Shown here: positions 10,134-20,439 of the stretch, one piece after another
Layout: each line of letters starts with the position of its first letter
Position numbering within the stretch: the stretch's first letter is position 1
Source of the DNA: Ariolimax columbianus
Lineage: Eukaryota; Mollusca; Gastropoda; Stylommatophora; Arionidae
Reading direction: 5' to 3'
Length of the DNA stretch: 64,000 nt
Assembly: GCA_036924085.1 (NCBI GenBank)
Contig: JAVGWX010000006.1
Location: forward strand, 34,716,033-34,780,032
Made by a program: the position numbers and the translations under genes
Notes under the pieces: generated by a model
Told to the model about the DNA's origin: nothing
The model's database searches: none
Seen by the model: only the letters and a program-made list of their open reading frames with translations

Positions 10134-10207
10134 CGTACGTACGTACGTACGTATGTACGTATGTATGTATGTATGTATGTATGTATGTATGTATGTATGT
10201 ATGTATG
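9891..10207 (+). repeat. Compound tetranucleotide microsatellite
   Basis: An uninterrupted chain of eight tetranucleotide blocks: (GTCT), (GCCT) from about 9905, (GCCC) from about 9960, (CCGT) from about 9999, (CTGT) from about 10037, (ACGC) from about 10069, (ACGT) from about 10136 and (ATGT) to 10207. Most neighbouring blocks differ by a single transition. The long frames on both strands across this region are artefacts of the repeat. Confidence 0.98.
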
Positions 10208-11235
10208 CCTTGACACATGCTCCATTCAAGAACGCCCACTGCAGTGGTGACCCCAACTTCTATTGGAGCTAACGAGAAAGGATGATGAATCTGTTTATAC
10301 ATATCCCAAGGGTCTAATTTGTTTCTTCCAACTGCACGTTCCTCATACGTTAATGAATAATGTTGTTTACTTGAAAATCGATTTTGGGCGAAAGCTGTGT
10401 TTGAGTGCCACGTTGATCAGAGATTATGATTAATTATTAATGAAAATATGCAATAATTTCTTCATCGCCGTCCTTGGTTGTCAAGTAATCACATATTTTT
10501 TTCATCATTAAAACTTGTGATTTATCTCGTGATTCTATCAGCTACTGTATTTGAACGAATATTATTTGACCTCGCACATAATAAGACCTGTACGTTTTGA
10601 AGCTGTGTTGTGTAAGTAAGTAGTATTTCCTCTGCAGAACGTCGCTTCGTTAAAACCGTTCACCTATTTGGCTGTTACAAATATCTTGGCAAGTGCGGTA
10701 GACTGCCACACATTTTCGTACGCAGGGAGCGATTACACAGAAAACAAAAAGTCAGTGTCTGCCAAACTGAACACTGCAGGATTCGTGCCATGTTCATTGG
10801 GATTGTGAAACGTACGTTACAACCCTATACCACGCAGCGTCACAATCCGTAATACATGAGAAATGAATTACCTTGAATATACATCGAGAAGAAAACGTAT
10901 TAAAAATTGGGCAAGTTTTGTTCTTTTTATTGTAAAAGTTAAGTGATAAATGAACCTCCCATTTTTAAACTATTTTTGTTGTTGTAAACTTTAAACTCCC
11001 ATCATCAGAATCCTCGAATTCTTCTTTGCCCAGATTATCTTCCACGGCAATGCTGGAACTAGGCTAACACCTTGCAGTTATTAGTTTGACGTGCCTCGTG
11101 TATTACTCTTCGTTCTGTATTCATGAAGTCAAATAAATCAATCAAAAAACATGTCCACTCCCTGCGGAGTATAGGTCTCAACAAACACCCACCAAGTCTT
11201 CATATCGTGAGAGTTCTGTCCATGGCTTGCCTTGA
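10208..11235. other. Unique-looking intergenic sequence
   Basis: About 1 kb with no recognised gene, SINE promoter or tandem repeat. Composition is AT-rich and frames are short. Confidence 0.5.
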
Positions 11236-11588
11236 TGTTTGGCTTGGCTTGGCTTCGATCGTTCTCAATCTCCTGCTACAAACCCTGAAAGGGCTTAAGT
11301 AGCAGAATGTAGTCCAGAGAACGGAATGCGTTGTGTCGTAGTTTACAGCTTGACTGTGATATTTGCACCTTTCGGTCCAACACATCCGACTTTTTGAGTA
11401 CCGGGGTAGCATTCCCTCTTCGATCCCTTCTCCTTAGCCAATCTGCCCTGCTGCAGCCTGTTGTCCAGGATCACCGCGTGGAGGTGTAGAAGGGTCTTGG
11501 CAGCTCTGGTTCGCTGGCCCTGACGCTAGCAGTCAGCTATGGGTCGCTGACCACTGCAGCTCATTCGCTGCTCAGAATCTTGATCCCG
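11236..11588 (-). mobile_element. SINE-like family B, copy 1
   Basis: About 350 bp on the minus strand. It starts gggatcaagattctgagcag, passes ggtgatcctggacaacaggc and ccgaaaggtgcaaatatcac, and ends gccaagccaag. Related copies: 38.52, 48.01 and 53.62 kb (+), with partial ones at 14.77 and 61.61 kb. An A-box-like ctgcagtggtcagcg is present near the 5' end; I cannot find a clean B-box. Confidence 0.85.
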
Positions 11589-11789
11589 CATTGACGTTTG
11601 CAACCAGTTCCCGATTCCACGAGGGCCTCGGTCATCCTCTATGGAACAGAGACTGCCCTGAGAAGCTCTCAACTGGTTTCCGTGATGTGTGGCAGGCATA
11701 TCCATCGCCTGCTCTGTATTCCATGCTCCATTGGTATCTGTCCCGTTCTTCTCAACAGTCCACGGTGGTGATCTTGTCGTAATCCTTTC
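11589..11789. other. No recognisable feature
   Basis: A short spacer between a family B element and a set of 208-bp repeats. Nothing recognised. Confidence 0.4.
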
Positions 11790-12600
11790 CACACGTCTAT
11801 TCCTACCAAGATCTATGAAAGATTTCACATACAGAAGGAGGGTATCTCCCAAATCAATTCTATCGCTATGAGTTGTATTTTCAGATCTATTTGTAGCGAC
11901 CTCTCTTTATGTATACTTACCCTGTTGTGCATGTGGCTGTGGGTGTGGGTGTGGCTGTGGGTGTGGTGTTTTCCCGTCCGATTATCGTACCCTTTTCCAC
12001 ACGTCTATTCCTACCAAGATCTATGAAAGATTTCACATACAGAAGGAGGGTATCTCCCAAATCAATTCTATCGCTACGAGTTGTATTTTCAGATCTATTT
12101 GTAGCGATCTCTCTTCAGGTATACTTATATTGTTGTGCATGTTGATGTGGTGTTTTCCCCTCCGTATATCATACCCTTTCCACACGTGTATTCTGCGCCG
12201 CAGCCATTCAAAAAAGTATTTACCTATTTCCTAAGTGCCTTTGTTGTCTTCCATGTTTCCGGGACATACAACAGAGTGGGTTGGACGTGTTTGTTATGGT
12301 GGTAGTTTTCTATCATTTTAATTTCCCCAAGGTCCTTAATGAAATGAAAGCTCCTCTCGTCTTCTGTATTCTTAACTTAACATCATTTTCTATACCTCCC
12401 AGTATGTCTGTCTATATTGCTACCAAGATTTATGAAAGATTTCACATACAGAAGGAGGGAGTCTCCCAAATCAATTTTATCACTGTGAGTTCAATTTTCA
12501 GACCCATTTCAAGTATACCTCTCTTCAAGTATACTTATCTTGTTTTGCATGTGGGTGTGGTGTTTTCCCCTTCAATTATCTTCGAAAAGTCATCGGCTAT
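11790..12600 (+). repeat. 208-bp tandem duplication, three copies, the third interrupted
   Basis: acacgtctattcctaccaag starts at 11791 and again at 11999, a 208-bp period. Each unit continues with atctatgaaagatttcacat, a caaatcaattctatcgc stretch, and a GT-rich block ending gtggtgttttccc. A third unit begins near 12178, breaks off, and resumes near 12410, so about 220 bp seem to have been inserted into it. I recognise no protein; the open frames are repeat by-products. Confidence 0.8.
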
Positions 12601-12857
12601 TTTAAATAGTATTTCGGCTACCATGTGTCTTATTTCCACGTTCCAGTTCACGCGTCTGAACTTTACGAGAGTGACGCTCTTCGTCCTGTTTGCTTACATT
12701 GGCCAAAAATGGACAAACACATCGTTGAGGAGAGATTCGGTCCTGCCCGGTTAGCAGCATGCCCAAGAGATATCGATGACACGGTGAATGATCCCTTAAT
12801 CCTCGCGGCCACCTTTCCCAAGGCGACGGAATACTCGACTGACGTCAAGGAGTATAC
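12601..12857. other. No recognisable feature
   Basis: A spacer leading into the 43-bp array. Nothing recognised. Confidence 0.4.
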
Positions 12858-13955
12858 ATGGACCTCGGTCGACACACCACGAAACCACAAGACGACAGGG
12901 ACCTCGGTCGACACTTACCATGAAACCATAAGACGACAGGGACCTCGGTCGACACACTTACCATGAAACCATAAGACGACAGGGACCTCGGTCGACACAC
13001 TTACCATGAAACCACAAGACGACAGGGACCTCGGTCGACACTTACCATGAAATCATAAGACAACAAGGACCTCGGTCGACACTTACCCTGAAACCACAAG
13101 ACGATAGGGGCCTCGATCGACACTTACCATGAAACCATATGACCACAGGGACCTCGGTCGACACTCTTACCATGAAACCACAAGACAACAGAGACCTCGG
13201 TCGACACACTTACCATGAAACCACAAGACGACAGTGACCTCGATCGACACTTACCATAAAACCACAAGACCACAGGGACCTCGGTCGACACTCTTACCAT
13301 GAAACCACAAGACAACAGAGACCTCGGTCGACACTTATCATGAAACCACAAGACCACAGGGATCTCGGTCGACACTTACCATGAAACCACAAGACGACAG
13401 AGACCTCGGTCGACACACTTACCATGAAACCACAAGACGACAGAGACCTCGGTCGACACACTTACCATGAAACCACAAGACGACAGAGACCTCGGTCGAC
13501 ACACTTACCATGAAACCACAAGACGACAGTGACCTCGATCGACACTTATCATGAAACCACAAGACCACAGGGATCTCGGTCGACACTTACCATGAAACCA
13601 CAAGACGACAGAGACCTCGGTCGACACACTTACCATGAAACCACAAGACGACAGAGACCTCGGTCGACACACTTACCATGAAACCACAAGACGACAGGGA
13701 CTTCGGTCGACACTTACCCTGAAACCACAAGACGACAGGGACCTCGGTCGACACACTTACCACGAAACCACAAGACGGCAGAGACCTCGGTCGACACTTA
13801 CCCTGAAACCACAAGACGACATGGACCTTGGTCGACACACTTACCATGAAACTACAAGACGGCAGAGACCTCGGTCGACACACATACCATGAAACTACAA
13901 GACGACATGGACCTCGGTCGACACACATACCATGAAACCACAAGACAACGGGGCT
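12858..13955 (+). repeat. 41/43-bp minisatellite with a GTCGAC site in nearly every unit
   Basis: About 26 units of gacctcggtcgacac(ac)ttaccatgaaaccacaagacgacag. Unit length alternates between 43 and 41 bp through presence or absence of one AC. Almost every unit carries the palindrome GTCGAC and two CpGs, so the array would show as a ladder in a SalI digest and could be heavily methylated. Open frames on both strands are by-products. Confidence 0.95.
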
Positions 13956-14765
13956 TCATCCTTGGGTATTGGAAGCTCAATGAGCATTTCAACTTGGAGT
14001 GTCCTTTTTTTTTTTTTTTTTTTCCTGCAGTCCTTGGCCATGTCAGTGATCGATCGACGTAACGGGCCACTGATGCCTAAGCGAACATGACTATTATTAT
14101 TCTTATGTGGATATGGGACAAAAGAACCAAATCATCGAGCAAAGATAGTCATGATGTCTTGTCAATGTCCATTTAATGCTACTATTGTCGATAGCCGGTG
14201 TTGTTTTCTTCATAACCAAATCAATCGGCAGCACAAAGAGTAACAAAACGCACCAGCTTCTCTTTATTTTCTTGTTTGTTTCAACACAATCACTCACCTG
14301 CTAATTTACCATCATTAGTTTGTTAATATCAGCAACAAAACACAGATTCTGTCAACATCTTATATCACTGACCTAATAAATTACTAAGCCAGTGCAGATT
14401 CTCACACTCCTGCTTTATTTTTGTCGTGAGTTTAACATTAGACTAGCTTGCTATTCAGGTCAGGTCAACACAGAGTTCCGGACATTTGCGTTTTTGCAAT
14501 GAAAATTAATAGACTGTGCATGTAATACGACTACACTTTTCGGAAGGACATTCTTTTATGATAGTGACGGGGGGGGGGGGGGGGGGGGGTTGTTAAGATG
14601 AATCACAGTGAAAGAGCTGCCAGCGACTCATAAGAACTGCTTACATCCTTACATCAGGGTCAGCGCGAACCAGAGTTGACCAATACCCTAATCCGCCTCT
14701 AAATGGCGGCCATTACAAAAGGCTGCACTAGTGTAGTCTGGCTATGTTAATAGGACTGCAGTGGG
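13956..14765. other. No gene; homopolymer runs
   Basis: It contains a poly-T run at about 14006-14023 and a poly-G run at about 14569-14589. Nothing else is recognised. The homopolymer lengths are unreliable. Confidence 0.6.
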
Positions 14766-14878
14766 AAAGCAGACCCGGTGCTCAAAAATGTCCGCTGAAA
14801 CCGGACGTGTCAGGCCGAAAGACGCAGATTTTGTAGCCTGGTTGTAACGTACGACAAAACGTTCTGTTAAGTACAAAC
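14766..14878 (+). mobile_element. SINE-like family B, partial and diverged
   Basis: gcagacccggtgctcaaaaa, then gctgaaaccggacgtgtcag and gccgaaagacgcagatttt, match the middle of family B. The 5' part is missing and the 3' part is replaced by a GAA array. Confidence 0.6.
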
Positions 14879-15025
14879 GAAGAAGAAGAAGAAGAAGAAG
14901 AAGAAGAAGAAGAAGAAGAAGAAGAAGGAGGAGGAGGAGGAGGAGGAAGAAGAGGAGGAAGAAGAAGAAGAAGAAGAAGGAAGAAGGAAGAAGGAAGAAG
15001 GAAGAAGGAAGAAGAAGAAGAAGTT
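14878..15025 (+). repeat. (GAA)n/(GAG)n purine array
   Basis: A pure purine strand of triplets (GAA, GAG, GAAGGA). Such polypurine mirror repeats can form triplex DNA. All open frames through it are artefacts. Confidence 0.97.
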
Positions 15026-15440
15026 TTTTTCAAAGCCTAGTTCACCACTTCCAAAGCCCTCGCTCCTTTGGTGGCATAATAGCCGCCCATCACAAGCAAT
15101 GATGGCAACGTCAATCAGAGATGTTGTGTTCCACTTTGCCGGTGAGCCCAGAGATGGCTGTATAGTCCAATTCTGGCAAGGAAACCCATTCCACATATGT
15201 AGCATTTAAGATCAGAATTGGACATGTAAGTTTAAGATGTTTTGTCTTTTCGGGGCATAAGCCATTGACAACCCTCCTCCAGCTACCCTTTCTGTTTCTC
15301 TCCATTTGAGGCCAGGAACTGAAGTGCATTTTCAGTCTCTTCTTCGGGCGTTTCTTGGTCTACCTGTATTCCTCTCCCCATGTGGATTTCCCGTCTGGCC
15401 ACGTTTGATGGTGATGTCCACATCCTACGTTTGATACGTT
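15026..15440 (-). pseudogene. LINE 3' fragment with terminal zinc finger
   Basis: On the minus strand, about 15153-15220, a frame reads C-x2-C followed by GFLARIGLYSHLWAH, i.e. C-x2-C...H-x3-H with the IGLYSH motif. This finger is characteristic of the C-terminus of the endonuclease/reverse-transcriptase LINEs common in molluscs. Upstream I can read a GRPRN-RRRD remnant and W-R-E-I-E-R-V, in several frames. The copy is strongly decayed and keeps no catalytic domain. Confidence 0.7.
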
Positions 15441-15711
15441 GCTCCACTGATTAATGTTGGCTCCTATCCCATTGGGTCTTCAATTCTCACCATGTATTGC
15501 CAGACTATACCCATTATTTTTCGTTGACATTTGACGACTAAAGATTCCTCTGAATTATATTTGCCGTTCTACAAGTTTCTGCTCCACGCAGAGTACTGTG
15601 ATAAATTACGGTTACTTAAAAATGAAAAGTACAAATGTTAAGAGTGATGGGAACGAATCAACTGCGTGGTCTATCCCAATTGGACCCCACTAGTAGCTGT
15701 TTAGGGATGGT
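15441..15711. other. No recognisable feature
   Basis: Possibly more decayed LINE sequence, but nothing I can read with confidence. Confidence 0.4.
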
Positions 15712-16235
15712 TTATCAATTGGCGGGACTGTAAAGGGTCAAGACACTAATCTAGCCAATTGGGCGGGACTGTAAAGGGTTAAGACACTAATCTAGCCAAT
15801 TAGGCGGAACTGTAAAGGGTTAAGACACTAATCTAATTAATTAGGCGGAACTGTAAAGGGTTAGGACACTAATCTAACCAATTAGGCGGGACTGTAAAGG
15901 GTTAAGACACTAATCTAACTAATTAGGCGGAACTGTAAAGGGTTAAGACACTAATCTAACCAATTAGGCGAGCTGTAAAGGGTTAAGACACTAATATAAC
16001 TAATTAGGCGGGACTGTAAAGGGTTGAGACACTAATATAACTAATTAGGCAGGACTGTAAAGGGTTAAGACACTAATCTAACCAATTAGGGAGCTGTAAA
16101 GGGTTAAGACACTAATATAACTAATTAGGCGGGACTGTAAAGGGTTAAGACACTAATATAACTAATTAGGCAGGACTGTAAAGGGCTAAGACACTAATCT
16201 AATCAATTAGACATGACTGGAAATGGTTAACTGAG
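15712..16235 (+). repeat. 41-bp minisatellite
   Basis: About thirteen units of actgtaaagggttaagacac followed by taatctaaccaattaggcgg. The first units are the least altered; several to the right lack one or two bases. Each unit contains GGGTTA, but this is not telomeric DNA because the unit is 41 bp. Confidence 0.95.
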
Positions 16236-16566
16236 GACAGATACAAACTCTCCCACTCTTAGTACACCTATGATGGTATACAGACAGTTCAGTCCCAAAA
16301 CTGCTTTGAGCAGGCTATGCTTTCACTCCGCGCCTTTCGTGCAGCCAAATACTTGTACGACGCCTGTTACCGAGTGTATGTCATCTCCGACGCGGACACA
16401 CGTCTATGCATCCCGTTTTGTTTCTGTTAAACTGATGCTATTTGAAGTGGTCAATAGACTGAATATTAGCACGTGTGCATCGCCATAGTGGCCCACTTTC
16501 AACAATTGACACGGAGAGAAATGCCAGCGGATTAACATGTATCCTAACTTAGTCATAAGAAGCGTG
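16236..16566. other. No recognisable feature
   Basis: A plus-strand frame of 72 codons is open (16270-16488) with no recognisable domain or splice context. Confidence 0.4.
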
Positions 16567-16633
16567 GACAAACAGAAACAGATGTAAACAGAAACAGATG
16601 TAAACAGAAACAGATGTAAACAGAAACAGATGT
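16567..16633 (+). repeat. 16-bp tandem repeat
   Basis: Four copies of cagaaacagatgtaaa. Confidence 0.95.
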
Positions 16634-16753
16634 GATTGCAATGCATATTAAGTAGACCACTCATTCGGTTTTGCGGTAAGACATAGAATAGAACATACAG
16701 AGTGTCCCAAAACAATGGTTACACGTTTTAAATTGTAAATTAACTCGAACATA

Positions 16754-17541
16754 TTCCTCCTCTTCTTCGTTCGTCTACAGACCTCCACTTCAATGACTCT
16801 AGCGGGGACGGCGTGGGCTAGTGGTTAAGTGACACGGCTCACAACCAGAAGGTGCTGGGTTCGATCCCCATCACATCACTGTCCGTTACCCCGGGGAAGC
16901 AAACCCTTAGAAATTGCAGAGGAAGCAGACCCTTACATAAAATGCATGCTGAAGTCGGATGCACTGGGTCGACATGCGCAAAATAAAAACCATAGTGCAA
17001 CGCCTTGTGTATTTAGAGAAATAAGGCGAACGCAAAATACATTTTTTTTTTAAATGACTAGCGAAGGCAGCAGCCGACTTGAGGCATCCGTACAGCTATT
17101 CATGGAAGAACATTGGCTGTTGCCAAATGCTACTTCTTGCATCGGTTAAAACGACGGGCAGGACCGCAAAATGTGCTCTGATGTCATGGGGGCTGTGCCG
17201 CAGGTACAAAGATCCTCAGTGCCAATCTTAAACTTGTACGTATGGCATCTCACTCTGCTGTGACCTGTGCGTAGCTACAGAATGATCACATAGTCCCGCC
17301 TGGGGAGTTGGTGGCAGGCATCGTTTTCTATCTGGCCAGGGTGGTCTTTTTGTTCCATTTTGCTCTGTAGGTATCCCTGATGGCTGCTTTTGTCTTATCG
17401 TATGTGGTTGCTGTATCCCTCTAACTCTCTGCCGAGTCTGTCCGCCTCCTCGTTGCCTGGAATGCTGCAGTGGACTATGCTTTTTATGAAGCAATGGAAC
17501 AGGCGTTCGAGTGAGTCTGCCAGAGCGCCGAATTCAATGCA
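16754..17541 (-). mobile_element. 5'-truncated RNase H-type LINE with 12-bp TSD
   Basis: The 12-mer aactcgaacata flanks the block at 16742-16753 and 17542-17553. Read on the minus strand, the insert shows GNEEADRL, then LRTGHSRVRCHTYKFKIGT, then C-x-CGTAPMTSEHILRSCP, in shifting frames. These match the end of RNase H and the downstream region of the intact copy at 19.68-20.33 kb. The 3' end on the minus strand is the GAA/GAG-rich tail of this family (about 16754-16772). A family A SINE is inserted near the 3' end. Confidence 0.85.
16804..17052 (+). mobile_element. SINE family A, copy 2
   Basis: A head with gtgggctagtggttaagtg and an exact B-box, GGTTCGATCCC, at about 16859-16869. The family A body follows, with a T-rich end. 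Flanks aatgactctagc (16792-16803) and aatgactagc (17053-17062) look like an imperfect TSD. It lies within the LINE insertion, so it is the youngest of three nested elements. Confidence 0.92.
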
Positions 17542-17557
17542 AACTCGAACATAAATA

Positions 17558-18140
17558 ACAGCAAGCGCGAATTTGTTTCAAATGTCATATACCTTCAAGT
17601 TAAAGATATTCAAAAAATCAAATCAGTAAAAATGTAATGGCAGCACCTGTTCAGAAACCAGTCACAAAATTCCAGACGGCTATCTGGGTCGTCCTCATTC
17701 ATAGCGCGAAGCTACCTGTGAAAGTAGGGATTACACTATGATTGAAGGAATATGCGATGGGCATTTGATTTGCTTAGACCTGACTCGCGCGAAGCTTGAC
17801 GTGTGGACTTGCGCAGGGATCGTGTGAAAGTCTGCAACATTGCCTCCGCACTTCTTTCGTCCGTTTTCGTTCTCTGCCTGCCGCACCGTCCCTTCTTCAC
17901 ATCAAACACAGTTCTTTCCCTCTCAAACTTGTTGCGTAAACTCGTAATTGTTACACGTGACGGTGGCACAGTATAGAATTCTGTCCTCTGCCGTCTCTAC
18001 ACTTCAATCACGTTCTCACATATCCAAAAGCACTTTAAAATCCACATACGTTGCTCGAAACAAAACTTGTTTATCTCTGCCAGTTTTTCTAGTACACGTA
18101 TGCCCTTCGCCTGGAAACTAAAAACAGCAGAACCACTACT
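17558..18140 (-). pseudogene. DUF4817-type transposase N-terminus, broken
   Basis: The minus strand reads PPSRVTITSLRNKFERERTV and, after a KTDERSAEAMLQTF stretch, STRQASRESGLSKSNAHRIF. This is the helix-turn-helix layout of the DUF4817 domain of animal DNA transposases. After a stop at about 17736 the signal returns in another frame as LNEDDPDSRLEFCDWFLNRC, the expected next segment. No DDE catalytic core is present. The open frame begins at a GTG only because upstream in-frame sequence is interrupted, so no true start can be assigned. The element is non-functional. Confidence 0.8.
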
Positions 18141-18389
18141 AACGCTCGCACACACTCAGACTAGTCATTACAGCGTCAAATACAAATAGTCCAAACAGGT
18201 CATCTCTAATAGGTTCTCTAATATTAACATTCAAATAGTGTCAACATTATTTTGGAACACACTGTATATTCCCAAGGCTTGCTGTGCTGAATATATATAT
18301 AAATAGACATCCACCGTGCTTACAGTACGGCTACTTATATTTAATTATTGTGCTTGCCGCACGGTATATAGATAGACATTTATTGAGTT

Positions 18390-18680
18390 TTGTTGTATGG
18401 CATACAAACATGCCAGAATGGTACAACCCAATTTCTACAAAATCTCCTTACTTGTCATCCTGCCCTTCCTGAAGATACGGCCCAATCTTCTATATATGCA
18501 AGTGTCTATTGCCCCAAGTCTCCCCTCCAAATGATATTTCACCATCCATGTTTCTACTCTGTACAGCAATGACGAGTATACATAGCACAGGATCATCTTT
18601 TTTATTTGTTGTGCTTGTTTGAATGTCTGCATTTGTCTCATGTTGGTGAAAACGCATCTAATAATAATGTTCGCCTGGGC
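18390..18680 (-). pseudogene. LINE reverse-transcriptase C-terminal fragment
   Basis: The minus strand reads MRQMQTFKQAQQIKKMILCY followed by VYSSLLYRVETW and IDTCIYRRLGRIFRKGRMTS. This is the region just after the reverse-transcriptase domain of an RTE-like LINE. It ends in a stop near 18435 and has no catalytic motifs. Confidence 0.75.
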
Positions 18681-18682
18681 AT

Positions 18683-19185
18683 CTAGGTCCCGTTGCGTCG
18701 ATCGACCACTACCATGTCCAACTGCTGGTGCTTGTAGCCAAACCTCGAAGGAGAGACTGTTATCTGCCGGAGCCGTGTAGAACAGGCGAAGAGCGGCCCT
18801 TCCGCATCTTCAGCCGGCTGGTGGGAAACCGCTGACTTGGACAAGATCAGGTGAGCCAGAGCTTCCTGGTCCAGTCGAACCACGTGAGCAAACACATGCG
18901 GCGAAGGACCAGTGTGTCCGAGATGGTGGGAAGACTCGTCTTTGCAGACACCGAACCCCCGGACACCGAGGATGCGTCGCTAGTTACAAATATGAAAGGC
19001 ATCAAATCTTGGTATGTCCTGTTTAAGTAGGGTCCAAGTCTCTGAACCATACAGGAGGACAGAAATCACACACGTCTGATAAATACGAATTTTGGATCTG
19101 AGAGAGTCTGCCATTATTCCACGCGTGGCGAAGGTCGTTCATAGCAGAGGCAGTAAGCCCAATCCGCCTTGTCAAACACCTTTGG
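18683..19185 (-). pseudogene. Second LINE C-terminal fragment
   Basis: The minus strand carries RRIGLTASAMNDLRHAWNN, then in other frames IYQTCVISVLLYGSETWTLL and FAHVVRLDQEALAHLILSKS. These motifs occur in order in LINE proteins annotated as craniofacial development protein 2-like. At least two frameshifts and one stop separate them. It belongs to a different subfamily from the fragment directly downstream on the same strand. Confidence 0.8.
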
Positions 19186-19402
19186 ACATCCATATATTCC
19201 TCTGTATTTCTATTTTGAATCTTTCGGCTATTCCTATATTCCTCTGTATTTCTATTTTGAATCTTTCGGCTATTCCTATATTTCTCTGTATTTCTATTTT
19301 GCATCTTTCGGCTTTTCCTATATTCCTCTGTAATTCTATTTTGCATCTTTCGGCTATTCCTATATTCCTCTGTATTTCTATTTTGCATCTTTCGACTATT
19401 CT
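19186..19402 (+). repeat. 42-bp minisatellite
   Basis: Five units of attcctatattcctctgtat plus ttctattttgaatctttcgg plus ct. The array meets the LINE fragment ending at about 19185. Because 42 is a multiple of three, frames stay open on both strands. Confidence 0.93.
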
Positions 19403-19519
19403 TATAGGAGCCTATAGCTCTATCACATTGTATAATTATCTACAGTGCCGTTGACCAGAGCAGTGTGTTAGTACCAGAGAGGTGGATCAAACAAGAAGAG
19501 AACGGTACAGTGAGTTAGA

Positions 19520-19676
19520 TATAGGTGTTGTGAAGATCTATTGCGTCAAATAAGGGGTTGTGAAGATCTATTGCGTCAAATAAGGGGTTGTGAAGATCTA
19601 TTGCGTCAAATAAGGGGTTGTGAAGATCTATTGCGTCAAATAAGGTGTGAAAATATATTATGTCAAATAAGGTGTT
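19520..19676 (+). repeat. 30-bp minisatellite, left part
   Basis: About five units of ggttgtgaagatctattgcg plus tcaaataagg. The array is interrupted by a LINE at 19677 and resumes at 20329. Confidence 0.93.
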
Positions 19677-20328
19677 GCACAGTGAAAATGAGAGCCATAT
19701 AGTCCTGCTGACAGATGCTCTCGCCGTAGTCACAGCGCTAAAAAGCCAGAAAAACACTGAGCTTAATGACTTAAGAGCAGCACTCTGCAAACTGTGCCAG
19801 CAGTCCGCACCAAAAAGGGTAGTGGTACAGTGGGTTCCGTCACACTGCAACATCCAAGGCAACGAGGAGGCAGACAGACTGGCAAAAGAAGGTGCAAGAC
19901 TACCACAAACAGATACCAGTATGACGTACGAAGAGTCAAAACGGCTTATCAAAGCCAGATACATGACCAAATGGGAAACCGAACATACTGGTTACACCAA
20001 AAACGATGCCTATTACCAGTTGAACCGAAGAGAGCAGGTCGTTGTCTTCAGACTTCGCACTGGCCACAACAGACTGAGGTACCACCTATTCAACAAATTG
20101 AAGATAGGGTGTACCGACGAATGCCCGTGCGGTACTGGTAAAATGACCGCTGAACATCTGCTGCAGAACTGCCCGACATACGAGGATCAGAGAGAGCAGA
20201 TGTGGCCATTACCAGTGGAACTGCAAGACAAGCTCTATGGCAGTGGCGAGAGCCTCAGGATGACCGCCGCTTTTTTCGAAAAAATAATGGTTACTGTCTG
20301 ACTGCGTACGCAGAAGAAGAAGAAGAAG
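19677..20328 (+). pseudogene. 5'-truncated RNase H-type LINE, open to its stop
   Basis: An open frame runs from the truncation to a stop at about 20301. It contains the third and fourth catalytic parts of RNase H (TDALAVVTALKS, and WVPSHCNIQGNEEADRLAKE with the conserved His and final Asp). Then follow VFRLRTGHNRLRYHLFNKLK and CPCGTGKMTAEHLLQNCP. The 3' end is gcgtacgcagaagaagaag. The reverse-transcriptase domain is missing. The block lies between two aaataaggtgttg 13-mers (19664-19676, 20329-20341), a likely TSD although the word also occurs in the host minisatellite. The intact frame suggests a young insertion. Related copies: 16.75 and 51.13 kb. Confidence 0.88.
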
Positions 20329-20370
20329 AAATAAGGTGTTGTGAAGATCTGTTACGTCAAATAAGTAATG
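20329..20370 (+). repeat. 30-bp minisatellite, right remnant
   Basis: One diverged unit (ttgtgaagatctgttacgtc) after the LINE continues the array interrupted at 19676. Confidence 0.8.
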
Positions 20371-20439
20371 GTGTAGTCGCCGAGGATGTAGAAGTGCAAA
20401 TTTATTACACCCACTGAGTAGTGGTCCCAGTCAGGTGGC

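Larger units (their letters stand above)
16695..18267 (-). mobile_element. DNA transposon (DUF4817-type), with nested insertions
   Basis: The left end, atacagagtgtcccaaaaca, and the reverse complement of the right end, atacagtgtgttccaaaata, form imperfect inverted terminal repeats of about 23 bp (16695-16717 and 18245-18267). Between them, on the minus strand, lies a broken transposase N-terminus. The element is interrupted at 16754-17541 by a LINE fragment that itself contains a SINE. Without these insertions the transposon would be about 0.8 kb, so it is an internally deleted relic. Confidence 0.75.

Noticed and set aside
9717..10302. Five overlapping frames of 116-177 codons on both strands
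   Set aside because: Tetranucleotide repeats remain open in all frames. They also overlap a SINE.
15712..16235. Interstitial telomere sequence (GGGTTA words)
   Set aside because: GGGTTA appears once per 41-bp unit, not in tandem.
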